Below the pieces are notes generated by a model, which was given only the letters and a program-made list of their open reading frames with translations, made no database searches and was not told the origin of the DNA. Shown one piece after another: positions 17,956 to 28,084 of a stretch of DNA of 64,000 nucleotides. Source of the stretch: Lutibaculum sp963816555 (lineage in GTDB: Bacteria > Pseudomonadota > Alphaproteobacteria > Rhizobiales > Tepidamorphaceae); assembly GCA_963816555.1 (NCBI GenBank), contig CAWFLD010000004.1, forward strand, positions 1,240,001-1,304,000, written 5' to 3'. Each line of letters starts with the position of its first letter. Within the stretch, counting starts at the first letter, position 1. The position numbers and the translations under genes are program-made.

Positions 17956-19242
17956 TCAGCTTTCGCGCATGCGCGGCGCAGGGTCTTGGTGATCGGCTCG
18001 GTGAGATAGTCGAGGAAGGTCCGCTCGCCGGTGGTGATGAAGACCTCGACGGGCTGGCCCGGGCCGACTTGCGCAGGTCGAAGCCGAGCGGCTCGTCGAG
18101 ATTTTCAGGCGCGCGAGATAGTAGAGCTTCGCCCGTCCTCTCGTCGATCAGCCGGTCGGCCGAGATCTGCTCCACCTCGCCGGGCACCGGCGGCACCTCG
18201 CGGCGTCGAACGCCGAGAAGTTCAGCCGCGCCGTGCTGGCCGATCCGCACCTCGTCGATGTCCTCCGGCCGGACATGCGCCTCGACCACGAGCTCGCTCT
18301 CCTCCGGCACGATCTCCATCAGCGCCTCGCCGGGCGCGATCACGGCGCCCGGGATTGTACTTCGTCAGGCTCATCACCGTGCCGCTGACGGGCGCGCGCA
18401 CCACGATCCGGTCGAGCACGTCCTGCGCGGTGCGCAACTGCTCGACAAGTCGGAGCGCTGCAGCCGCACCTCGCCGAGCTTCGCGACAGCCTCCTCGAGC
18501 CGCGCGACCTTCAGGCGCTGGATCTGCTGCTCGTCCTCGGGGATCGTCTGGTGCGCCTTGGCGATCGCGAGGTCATCTGGCCCTCCTTGCCGATCAGGTC
18601 GGCCTCCGTCCGCCGCAGCTCCAGCACGTGCGTCTTCCGCGTCAGCCCCTTCTTCAGGAGCATCTCGGAATCGGCCTTCTCCTCCTGGATCAGCTCGAGC
18701 TGGATCTCCACCGCCTTGCGCTGCGCCTCGAGCCCGTGATCTCCTCCTTGAGAGCGGCGATCTGCTGGTCGAGGATGCCGAGCTCGGCCTTGTGCTTGTC
18801 GAGCCGCGCGGAGAACTCCGCCTTCTGGTCCGCGACGACACTCTCGACATCCGGCGGGCGTCCTCGCGAGAGCTGCGCCGGGAAAATCGACGTTGCGCCG
18901 TCGCGCTCGGCGACGGCGCGCGCCTCGAGCGCGTCGAGCACGTCGAGCTGCGCCTGCAGCCGGTTGCGGGTCGCCTCGGCCGCCGTGGCGTCGAGTACCA
19001 TCACGGGCTCGCCGCCGGTGACGCGTGCCCTTCCTTGACGAAGATCTCCTGACGATGCCGCCCTCGAGGTGCTGCACGATCTTGTTGCGGCCGGACGCGA
19101 CCACGGTGCCGGGCGCGATGACCGCGCCCTACAGCGGCGCCACCGCCGCCCAGGTGCCGAAGCCGCCGAAACCGAACCGCGAGCACCACCCCCGCCAGAC
19201 CGGCGCGCCGATGCTCGTCCTCACGCCCCCGTGCCAACTCAT
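17956..19242 (-). CDS. type I secretion membrane fusion protein, HlyD family (frameshifted as read)
   Basis: About 430 residues. The start MSWHGGVRTSIGAPVWRG is at 19242, then FGGFGTWAAVAPL (membrane anchor), GTVVASGRNKIVQHLEGGIV, a long coiled coil (KAEFSARLDKHKAELGILDQ, KKGLTRKTHVLELRRTEADL), IVVRAPVSGTVMSL, APGEALMEIVPEESELVVEA, RPEDIDEVRIGQHGAAE and a C-terminus QPVEVFITTGERTF then YLTEPITKTLRRA. The stop at 17956-17958 is inferred. About ten single-base shifts occur. IVQHLEGGIV and the LEPIxKTLRRA tail are PrtE/HlyD hallmarks. It bridges the inner-membrane ABC exporter (upstream, 32-base gap) to a TolC-like channel not present here. Confidence 0.85.
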
Positions 19243-19274
19243 GAGACGAACTCCTCGATACGTGAACTGGTGAC

Positions 19275-21321
19275 TCAGCCGACGCGTGCCGGAGCCGCCG
19301 GGGCCCTGGCCGGCGCGCGGCCGACGGGTAGACCGGCTGGACGGCTGCGCCGGCGCCGTCCGGCTGCTGGCCTCCGCGGCCCGCATCTGCCGCTGCAGGA
19401 CCTCCTCCTTCGGTCCGTAATCCTCGATCCGCCCCTCGCGCAGGACCATCAGCTTGGTCAGCGCCGGGACGACGCTCGTGCGCTGGGTGATGACGACGCA
19501 GGTCATGCCCGCCTCCTGGGCGGCCTTCAGCGCCGCGATCAGCGCCTGCTCGCCCTCGGCGTCGAGCGAGGCGTTCGGCTCGTCGAGCACGACGATCTGC
19601 GGGCTGCCGAAGAAGGCGCGCGCCAGCGCGATGCGCTGCCGCTGACCGCCGGACAGCGCATGGCCGCCGGGGCCGAGCAGCGTGTCGTAGCCCTTCGGCA
19701 GGCGCTGGATGAGCTCGTGGCAGTTGGCGAGCTTCGCCGCCGCCACGACCTTCTCGGCGTCCGGCTCCTGGCTCATGCGCGCGATGTTCTGGGCCACGGT
19801 GGCCGGAAACAGCTCGACGTCCTGCGGCAGGTAGCCGACAAAGGGCCCCAGCGCCTCGGGCGACCAGTGGGCGAGGTCGTCACCGCCGATCCGCACGACG
19901 CCGGCGGTCGGCCGGATCGCGCCGACGAGGAGCCGGGCCAGCGTCGACTTGCCGGCGCCGCTCGGGCCGATGATGCCGACCGACTCGCCGGGGTCGATGT
20001 CGAATCGAAGCCCTTCAGGATCGGCTCCGTGCCCTGGCCGGCGAGTAGACGAGCTTCTCGCGGACAGGCTGCCTTCGGGCTCCGGCAGGGCCATGCGCTC
20101 GCCTCCCCGCCGGCGGCGGCCAGAGCAGCTTCAGCCGCCTCCAGGACTGCGGCGGCCGAGACGAAGTTGCGCCAGCCGCCGACCGCCTGGTCGATCGGCG
20201 CGAGCGCGCGCGACGAGATGATCGAGGCGGCGAAGATGATGCCGGCGGTGAGCGCGTTGTGGGTCAGCACGAGATAGGCGCCGTAGCCGAGGATCGAGAC
20301 CTGCAGGAGAGGCGCAGGAAGCGCGTGCAGCCCCGTCGAGGCGTCGTGGTGCGCCCGCCTGGTCCGAGGCGATCATCGCCCGGGCGTTCGCTTCGCCCCA
20401 CGAGGCGACGCAGTTCGACAGCATGCCCATCGCCCGCACCACCTCGGCGTTGCGCGCGTGGCCTGCGCCTTCTGCAGCGCGACGATGCCGTGCCGGCGCG
20501 GCCTCCGCCAGCGGCCGCCTCGTCAGCCGCTGGTTGAGCAGCGAGACAGCAGAAGAACGATCGCCGGCGCCGAGCGTCAGCCAGCCGAGATGGGGATGGA
20601 TGATGAAGATCAGCGCCATGTAGAGCGGCGCGACCGGCGCGTCGAAGAAGGTCACGGCGGCGAGGAGAGGAACTGGCGAACCTGCGGCAGGTCGCGCAGG
20701 CCCTGGATGTCGCCGCCGCTCGTGCGCGCGGAGCGACAGCGACGCCTCCAGCACCCGCCCGCCGAGCGCCGTCTCGAGCCGCGCGCCGGCGCGCATCAGC
20801 ACGATCTGGCGCACCGCCTCGAGTGCGCCGCCGAGCGCGAGCGCCCCCACGGCGATCAGGGTCAGCATCAGGAGCGTCTCCTGGCTGTGCGACGACAGCA
20901 CGCGGTCGTAGACCGACAGCATGTAGAGCGGAATCGTCAGCATCAGCAGGTTGAGGCCGAGCGAGAACAGGCCGACAGCCACGAGAGCCTGGCGGCAGCT
21001 CTCGAGCGCGAGGGTCAGCGGCGAGCGGCGCTGCGCGCCGGACGGCGCCGCGACGGACTCGGCGGCCGCAGTGGACGCCTCGGCAGACCGGCCGGCCCCC
21101 GCGAGCCCCTTGAACGGCAGGCTGGACGGCCAGAGGCTCGCGACGCCGCCGAGCCAGATCACGGCGCCGACCGCGAGCACGAGGGCGAGCTGCGAGCCGG
21201 ACAGGGAGTCGTACACGTGGCCGGCGCGATCGGGCGCCATCCACGCGACGGCCAGCAACGCAACGAGCGAGGCCCCGAGCGCCGCCAGGGCCGGATAGCT
21301 CGGCCGCAAGGCGCGGCTCAT
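19275..21321 (-). CDS. type I secretion ABC transporter, PrtD family (frameshifted as read)
   Basis: About 680 residues. It starts MSRALRPSYPALAALGASLV at 21321 behind AAAGGCGGG and has two N-terminal hydrophobic segments before the exporter domain (LESCRQALVAVGLFSLGLNL, LTIPLYMLSVYDRVLSSHSQ, ETLLMLTLIAVGALALGG). The intact ATPase part has GIIGPSGAGKSTLARLLVGA (Walker A), VGYLPQDVELFPATVAQNIA (Q-loop), GGHALSGGQRQRIALARAFF (signature) and IVVLDEPNASLDAEGEQAL (Walker B). Shifts lie near 20705, 20545, 20490, 20355, 20035 and 20000; the stop at 19275-19277 assumes one more. SxP-Y-x-Q-V-YDRV and PNASLD are typical of PrtD-type protease exporters that lack a C39 domain. Confidence 0.85.
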
Positions 21322-22138
21322 GGACCCGCCTTTGAAGATACCCCTCACACTCCACTCCTTCACACGAGCACCGACCGAACAACTGGACGCCGCGGCGGCT
21401 CTACCGGTCTCCGCGCTCCCTTGCCCGGAACGAAACCAGCCCCCGCGGCCGCCACAGCCCAAGGTGCAGTCTCGCGATACTACCCGTGCAGCGACCCGAC
21501 GTCATCTCAAACATAGAGGCTCGTCAGATCTTGCAGATGCGGTGCCGCCAAAATGCAGATGGCCGCAAATTTCGCTCTCTCTCTGCCTCCATTTGCAGCG
21601 CCCCAGCCGGCTCCTGAGTCCAGACGGCCACGAAAGTCGTCGTGGGCACGGACTGGCCGGATCGCCACTGGTCACCTCCTTGAAACGAGACGGTGTGGAG
21701 GCGACGCCGCGCAAACCGCGACCGGTACGCCCCGCAACGAGACTGCGTCGAGCGCGACGCGAGTCGGGCGAGAGGTGGCCGTGTCGGGCAAGCCTGCCTG
21801 CCGCCCGCGGGCCCAGCCAATGCGCGGGCCACGCCATGCTTTCCGCCGCCGCAGCTCGTCGAAAGACCGGCCAGATGAGCCCCCACCCCGCGCGCGCACC
21901 TCTTGCGGGGGCTGCAGCCCCCGACTCCCCACGGGCTCGATCGACGCCCACGGGCCCGCCACATGGCGCCTGGACCAGCGCGGGTTCAGAAACGGACGCT
22001 CTCCGCACTCCAGGCCGCCTCGGGCGCGGTTCCGCCGGCCGGCTACGCCGCCCTCGCATGGGCGGCTGCGCCGGCGCATGGACATGCAGACGAGAATGGA
22101 GCGCCGACGGCGACAGTCTCGGAGCCGGGCAACCTCCA
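21322..22138. other. long gap without recognisable gene
   Basis: 817 bases between the ABC exporter start and the tyrosine-rich gene. Frames are open on both strands because of high GC, but none shows a plausible protein, start site or domain. It holds an 18-base perfect palindrome centred on CTGCAG (21906-21923) that could form a hairpin, and a CT-rich stretch near 21575-21600. It probably contains the promoter of the exporter genes. A degraded gene cannot be excluded. Confidence 0.5.
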
Positions 22139-25100
22139 TCAAGACGCAAGGCGGGGCAGCGTGCGCCGCCCCCGCTTCAATCGACTGCTCACTTCCTCGC
22201 CGACCCGCGACCACCTGAGCCCGCTAACCACGTCGGTGCATGTGTGTCTAGCGCAGCTGGGTTCGGAATAGCCGTAGTAGCCGAACGTCCGCTGCTCGCG
22301 ATGTAGCCGTAGGAGCTGCCCATGCCGCCATAGCTCGAGTACGACGCGTAGGACACGGAGCCGTAGCCGGTGTCGTTGTCGTAGTAGTAGTAGCTCGTGT
22401 TCACGGCGTCGTAACCCTCGTACGTGGTGTCGTAGCCGAGGCTGTAGCTGTCATACACGTAGTAGTACCAGTAGCCACCATCATTGTCGTACACCGACGC
22501 GTTGTAGTAGCTCCCCACCGAGTACGTCCCGGTGTCCTCGTAGGTGTAGCCGTAGTAGTAGTCGCCGTTCGTGTTGTACGCGACGTAGTAGTAGACCGAG
22601 TTGCTCGGGTCCGTGTGATCGGCCTCGTAGTAGCCGTAGTATCCGAAGTACTCTCCGGCGCCAGACACGTAGCCATACGTGAGCTGCCCATGCCACCGTA
22701 GCTCGAGTATGCCGTGTACGACGAAGCCCCGGTCAGCCGGTGTCGTAGTCGTAATAATAATAGCTCGTGTTGACGGTGTCGTAGCCTTCTGTGAGGTCGT
22801 CTCGTAGCCGAGATTGTAGCTGTCGTACACGTAGTAGTACCAGTAGCCGCCGTCATTGTCGTACACCGACGCGTAATAGTAGCTGCCCGTCGAGTAGGCG
22901 CCCGTGTCGTCGTACGTGTAGCCGTAATAGTAGTCGCCGTCCGTGTTGTATGCGACGTAGTAGTAGATCGAATTGGTCGTCGTGTTGTCGGCCTCGTAGT
23001 ATCCGTAATAGCCGAAATACTCGCCGCTCCCGGACAGATAGCCGTACGAGCTGCCGATGCCGCCGTAGCTCGCGTACGACGTGTACGACGACGCGCCATA
23101 GCCGGTGTCGTAGTCGTAGTAGTAGTAGCCGTGTTGACCGCGTCGTAGCCCTCGTAGCTCGTGTCGTAGCCGAGGCTGTAGCTGTCGTACACGTAGTAGT
23201 ACCAGTACCCGCCGTCATTATCGTAGGTCGACGCGTAGTAGTAGCTGCCGACCGAGTACGTTCCGTCGTCGTCATACGTGTAGCCGTAGTAGACGTCGCC
23301 GTTCGTGTTATAGGCGACGTAGTAGTAGACCGAGTCGTTCGGATCCGTGTGATCGGCCTCGTAGTAGCCGTAGTAGCCGAAGTACTCGCCGGCGCCCGAC
23401 ACGTAGCCGAAGGAGCTGCCGATGCCGCCGTAGCTCGAGTATGCCGTGTACGACGAAGCCCCGTAGCCGGTGTCATTGTCGTAGTAGTAGTAGCTCGTGT
23501 TGACGGTGTCGTAGCCTTCGTAGGTCGTCTCGTAGCCGAGATTGTAGCTGTCGTACACGTAGTAGTACCAGTAGCCGCCGTCATTGTCGTACACCGACGC
23601 GTAATAGTAGCTGCCCGTCGAGTAGGCGCCCGTGTCGTCGTACGTGTAGCCGTAATAGTAGTCGCCGTTCGTGTTGTATGCGACGTAGTAGTAGATCAGT
23701 TGGTCGTCGTGTTGTCGGCCTCGTAGTAGCCGTAATAGCCGAAATACTCGCCGCTCCCGGACAGATAACCGTACGAGCTGCCGATGCCGCCGTAGCTCGC
23801 GTACTCACGTGTACGTCGCGGCACCAGCGCGGTGCCGACCAGCCGGTGTCGTAATCGTAGTAGTAGTAGCCCGTGTTGACCGCGTCGTAGCCCTCGTAGC
23901 TCGTGTCGTAGCCGAGGCTGTAGCTGTCGTACACGTAGTAGTACCAGTACCCGCCGTCATTATCGTAGGTCGACGCGTAGTAGTAGCTGCCGACCGAGTA
24001 CGTTCCGTCGTCGTCATACGTGTAGCCGTAGTAGACGTCGCCGTTCGTGTTATAGGCGACGTAGTAGTAGACCGAGTTGTTCGGATCCGTGTGATCGGCC
24101 TCGTAGTAGCCGTACAGCGGAGCAACTCGCCGGCGCCCGACACGTAGCCGTAGGAGCTGCCGATGCCGCCGTAGCTCGAGTATGCCGTGTACGACGAAGC
24201 CCCGTAGCCGGTGTCATTGTCGTAGTAGTAGTAGCTCGTGTTGACGGTATCGTAGCCCTCGTAGCTCGTCTCGTAGCCGAGATTGTAGCTGTCGTACACG
24301 TAGTAGTACCAGTAGCCGCCGTCATTGTCGTACACCGACGCGTAATAGTAGCTGCCCGTCGAGGCGCCCGTGTCGTCGTACGTGTAGCCGTAATAGTAGT
24401 CGCCGTTCGTGTTGTATGCGACGTAGTAGTAGATCGAGTTGGTCGTCGTGTTGTCGGCCTCGTAGTAGCCGTAATAGCCGAAATACTCGCCGCTCCCGGA
24501 CAGATAACCGTACGAGCTGCCGATGCCGCCGTAGCTCGCGTACGACGTGTACGACGACGCGCCATAGCCGGTGTCGTAATCGTAGTAGTAGTAGCCGCGT
24601 TGACCGCGTCGTAGCCCTCGTAGCTCGTGTCGTAGCCGAGGCTGTAGCTGTCGTACACGTAGTAGTACCAGTACTCGCTCCGTCATTATCGTAGGTCGAC
24701 GCGTAGTAGTAGCTGCCGACCGAGTACGTTCCGTCGTCGTCATAGGTGTAGCCGTAGTAGACGTCGCCGTTCGTGTTGTAGGCGACGTAATAGTAGAGCG
24801 TGTCGTTCGGGTCCGTGTGGTCGGCCTCGTAGTAGCCGTAATACCCAATACTTGACCGGCGCTCGACACATAGCCGTATGAGCTGCCGATGCCGCCGTAG
24901 CTCGAATACGACGTGTAGGACGACGATCCGTAGCCCGTGTCGTAGTCGTAGTAGTAGTAGCTCGTGTTGACGGCGTCGTAGCCCTCGTAGCTCGTCTCGT
25001 AGCCGAGATTGGAGCTGTCGTACACGTAGTAGTACCAGTAGCCACCATCATTGTCGTACACCGACGAATAGTAGTAGCTGCCGGTCGAGTAGGCGCCCGT

Positions 25101-25550
25101 GTCGTCGTAGGTGTAGCCGTAATAGTAGTCGCCGTTCGAGTTGTAGGCGACGTAGTAGTAGATCGAGTTGGTCGTCGTGTTGTCGGCCTCGTAGTAGCCG
25201 TAATATCCGAACAGTTCGCCGCTGCCGGAGAGGTAGCCGTACGAGCTGCCCAGGCCGCCATAGTTCGAGTACGACGTGTAGGAGGACGATCCGTAGCCGG
25301 TATCGCCATCGTAGTAGTAGTAGCTCGTGTTGACTGCGTCGTAGCCCTCGTACCCGGTGTTGTATCCGTAGCTGTAGCTGTCATACATGTAGTAGTACCA
25401 GTACCCGCCGTCATTGTCATAGACCGACGAGTAGTAGTAGCTGCCTACGGAATACGTTCCGGTGTCCGCATAGGTGTAGCCGTAGTACGAGTTGCCGTAC
25501 GTGTTGTAGGCGTGATAATAGTAGAGTGTGTCGGAGACGCTGCTGCTCAT
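22139..25550 (-). CDS. giant tyrosine-rich repeat protein, probable secreted substrate (frameshifted as read)
   Basis: About 1100 residues on the minus strand. It starts MSSSVSDTLYYYHAYNTYGN at 25550 behind a strong AGGGAGGGGAG site and has no classical signal peptide. Nine units of about 121 residues follow, each with SVYDNDGGYWYYYVYDSY, GYDAVNTSYYYYDYDTGYG, GIGSSYGYLSGSGE and FGYYGYYEAD. A typical unit is about 32 per cent Tyr, rich in Gly, Ser, Asp and Asn, and contains no Lys, Arg, Cys, His, Pro, Gln or Met. At least ten single-base shifts occur. In the repeat frame the end is TGA 22139-22141 (an indel-shifted TAG lies at 22248-22250). Strongly acidic, beta-strand-like alternation with Asp/Asn-Gly turns suggests an extracellular fibrous or adhesive protein. 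The type I exporter genes lie immediately downstream in the same direction. No known family is recognised. Confidence 0.7.
22270..25540 (-). repeat. nine tandem ~363-bp coding repeats
   Basis: The block CGTACACGTAGTAGTACCAG (plus-strand view) recurs near 22455, 22826, 23187, 23550, 23930, 24294, 24654, 25018 and 25380, a period of about 360-380 bases. Two unit types alternate. One ends with HTDPN-D/N-S before the next YYYVAY; the other ends with NTTTN. The higher-order period is about 725 bases. The units encode the tyrosine-rich protein; they are far too long for CRISPR repeats. Confidence 0.9.
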
Positions 25551-25629
25551 GACTCCCCTCCCTAAGGGTGCGCTCGAACGCTGCGGGCCGCAGCCGCAGC
25601 CGCTACCCGTAGTGAAAGAAGTTGCTGGC

Positions 25630-25658
25630 ATTAGGACTTGCTCCTGACGCTTCGTCAA
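25630..25658 (-). promoter_or_regulatory. candidate promoter of the tyrosine-rich gene
   Basis: On the minus strand TTGACG (25658-25653), a 17-base spacer and CCTAAT (25635-25630) lie about 80 bases before the ATG. The leader carries a short hairpin GCTGCGG-G-CCGCAGC (25580-25594) and a strong Shine-Dalgarno. The -10 match is only moderate. Confidence 0.35.
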
Positions 25659-25901
25659 AAGAATTGTAACCAAATCACCGGTAGAGGCGGGGGTCGTTTG
25701 CCTTGACGTCTTATGTGGACGGAAGGTTTATACGGTTTTTGCGGAACAGCCGACACTTGCTCGCGACAGAACCCTCAATTTTGCGGTTTTGGCGGGTCTC
25801 GTCGACCGCAGGGCCCAGCGGGGCCTTTCATGCCCACACCTCCCTTCTTCCGCCTGCGAGAACGTTCCACGCTGCGTGCGTGGCTCGGGCTCCGGACGCA
25901 A

Positions 25902-25935
25902 TTCGGCCGTCTCGCCTGGCGGCGAGACGGCCGAA
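25902..25935 (-). terminator. hairpin terminator behind the 25989 gene
   Basis: A 15-base perfect stem TTCGGCCGTCTCGCC / GGCGAGACGGCCGAA with a TGGC loop lies 54 bases after the stop of the small minus-strand gene at 25989. It is followed by AATT but no long T run. It would separate that gene from the tyrosine-rich gene, which then needs its own promoter. Confidence 0.5.
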
Positions 25936-25988
25936 GGAAGTGCCACGTCTGGATTTCGCCGCGCGGTCGCGGCGACGCCGACTGACGC

Positions 25989-26317
25989 CTACTGGGTGTA
26001 AGGCGCGCTCGGCAGCGTGCCGCCGGGGCCGGCCGCACCGCCCTTGCGGAGCACGCCCTGCTTCTCGAGCTCGCCCAGGGCGCCGTTGACCTTCTGGAGG
26101 AGATCGTTGATCGACTGCAGCGGCAGCACGAGGCGGGCGGAGGGATGCGAGGTGGCCATGCGCGCTCCGCTCGCGTCGTGGTCCATGCGGGTGACCGCGA
26201 GCTCGATGCGGAAGTTCGCTCCGTCGAAGGAGACCGCCCGCCGAGTTCGGCGAAGGTCTCGATCAGGGAGTGATCCTGCACGTAGGCCGGGGGACGGCGG
26301 GTCTGTTCGTCAGCCAT
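25989..26317 (-). CDS. small hypothetical protein (frameshifted as read)
   Basis: About 109 residues. It starts MADEQTRRPPAYVQDHSLIE at 26317 and reads TFAELGGR. After a shift near 26235 it continues DGANFRIELAVTRMDHDASG, ARMATSHPSARLVLPLQSIN, DLLQKVNGALGELEKQGVLR and ends GGTLPSAPYTQ at 25989. The plan (short beta strands, then a helix after ARLVLP) loosely recalls DUF3467-like proteins, but I would not name it. It sits between the protease and the tyrosine-rich gene in the same orientation and may serve the same export system. Confidence 0.5.
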
Positions 26318-26671
26318 GTGATTGCCTTTCTATGGTTTTGATGAGCTGGCTGGGAAGTCCGGGAGATCGTGGCGCAGGCACGGCGTGGGAGCGGCCGGTG
26401 ACTGCCCTGCGAACGCCCGCCTTGGCGTCGGCATGGTCATCGCAAGACATGGCGGAAGGATTTGGCTCCGGAATACCGGTGGGGCGGAATGGCTCCTCAC
26501 GCTTAGACGCCTGTTGACCACGCACGCTGCAGGAAATCCCTGCGAACCCTCGGTAAATAGCACATCGACGGACGGCTCCGCCAGTCGATCCTGCAGCTTC
26601 CGCCGCGGTGGAGTGGGCTGGAGCGTGCCACCCCGCCAGTCCGGGGGACGAGGAGGTGCCGGCCCGCCGCG

Positions 26672-28010
26672 TCAGGAACGTCCGTCGAGCGCGGCCTTGA
26701 GCGCGTCCTCGGACAGGACGTGGATGCCGTCCCGCTCCACGCCCTTCGCGCCGGCGATGCCGACGATCTCCTGCCGCAGCCGCGCCCCGTCCCATTCCGG
26801 ATGAGCGGCGGCCAGAGCGCCGGCCAGGGCGCCGATTCGCGGAGAGGCGACAGCTCGTTCCGGTCAGGCTGATCGGCCTCCGTCGAAGCCGAGGCCGGCC
26901 AGGTCGGTTGCTTGCACCGCGATCTCGACGAGCCCCTCCCCGCGATTGTTGCGCGACCAGATGTTCAGCGCGCCGTCTGCCGCCGCCACGGAGAGAGGTT
27001 CGGCAGGCTGTAGGCCATCGGATAGATCGGGTGCGCACAAGGTCGACGCCGTTGTTGCCGGCCGCCGCGACGAACAGCATGTCCGGGTGCCGCTTCATCG
27101 CGGCCTCGAACTCCGGCCACGGCTTGTCCCGGCCCGTCGACACACGAGAACCCGCACGCCGTCCGCGGCGATGTGGTCGACGATGTCGCCGATATGCGCG
27201 TCGGGGTCGCCGGGGTGATAGCGGTAGATGGCGGCGCAGATGCCGGCGGGGGCGTCGCGCAGCAGGATGCTCGCGACCTCGGTGCCGTGGCTCGGCGGAT
27301 CGAACGGCGTGCCCTGCACGTTCCGTGCCCCTTCGGGAATGCCGAAGTCGAACGGCCGGTCGTCGTTCTCCCAGAAATCGTGCGCCAGGAGGCGACCGGA
27401 CGGATCGCGCGCGAGGCGTTTCCGGATCTCCGGCAGGAGATAGTTGACGCCGTTGTCGAGAATGCCGACGGGGGTGCAGCCGGCGTCGGCGCCCGCGTCG
27501 GCCGGCAGCGGCGGGTTGAAGGGCACGGCCGGCGCCCGCGGCTTCAGGTCGGGCCCCAGCGCCTGCAAGTCCTGCGCCGCCCCCTCGCCCCCATCCGCGT
27601 AGGAGATGCGCTCGCCGCCGAGCACCTTGCAGCGCCCGCTCATGACGATGCGCTCGTAGGGCCGCTCGCCGCTGCTCCCCGCCGAAATAGGCAACGAAGT
27701 AGAGATAGCCCGGCTGCGCGATGCGCTGCGTCCGCGTCACCTGGATGCGGTCGCCCTGGCCGTAGAGCCAGTCCCGCTGGACGATGAGCTCGCGCTCCGT
27801 CCGCATCCGCCGCTCCTCGCCGGGCTGCGCGCCGTTGAACGGCGGCCGCTCGCCCTCGGAGACGCAGACCTCCCTGGCGCCGTCGACGAGCTGGCGCTCG
27901 TCGAAGCTGGGCCCGGAGGCAGCAGCGGCGGCGGCAGCAACACCAGCCAAGGCGGTGACGACGAAGGCGAAGGCGACGCAAGCCCGCCGGACGGAACGCA
28001 CTCTCTGCAT
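26672..28010 (-). CDS. secreted subtilisin-like serine protease, S8 family (frameshifted as read)
   Basis: About 445 residues. The start at 28010 follows GGAGG. A signal peptide (RRACVAFAFVVTALAGVAAA) precedes a propeptide-like region with LIVQRDWLYGQGDRIQVTRT. The catalytic triad is visible across frames: Asp in CTPVGILDNGVNYLLPEI, His in PPSHGTEVASILLRDAPAG, the oxyanion region MLFVAAAGNNGVDL, and Ser in ISLTGTSxASPRIGAL (a shift falls inside this motif near 26835). It ends LSEDALKAALDGRS at TGA 26672-26674. Shifts also lie near 27150, 27015, 27640-27690 and 26880. It probably acts in the periplasm or outside the cell. An IS cluster now lies just 62 bases upstream of the start and may have displaced its promoter. 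Confidence 0.8.
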
Positions 28011-28084
28011 GGTCGGCAACCTCCGTTGCGGATCTTCTATCATGGCCGCGCGGCCTTCTGCCGGGAGCCCGCAGGGGAATCGCA

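Noticed and set aside
18031..19052. Plus-strand open frames opposite hlyD
   Set aside because: They show no motifs, while the minus strand has continuous HlyD homology once single-base shifts are allowed.
21320..22306. A 328-codon plus-strand frame between the exporter and the repeat gene
   Set aside because: It begins inside the exporter leader, is Arg/Ala/Pro-rich with no secondary-structure pattern, and runs into antisense repeat sequence.
22791..24147. Plus-strand open frames rich in Val/Arg/Ala across the repeat region
   Set aside because: They are the antisense shadow of the tyrosine codons in the minus-strand repeat protein. They lack good starts, and the minus-strand frame has a strong ribosome-binding site and consistent repeat structure.
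22270..25540. CRISPR-like array
   Set aside because: The repeat unit is about 363 bases, coding and contiguous, with no short repeat-spacer pattern and no cas genes.
25551..25980. Plus-strand open frames starting near 25703-25789
   Set aside because: They have no plausible ribosome-binding site, show no recognisable protein and cross the terminator hairpin at 25902. The stretch is better read as the promoter/leader of the minus-strand repeat gene.
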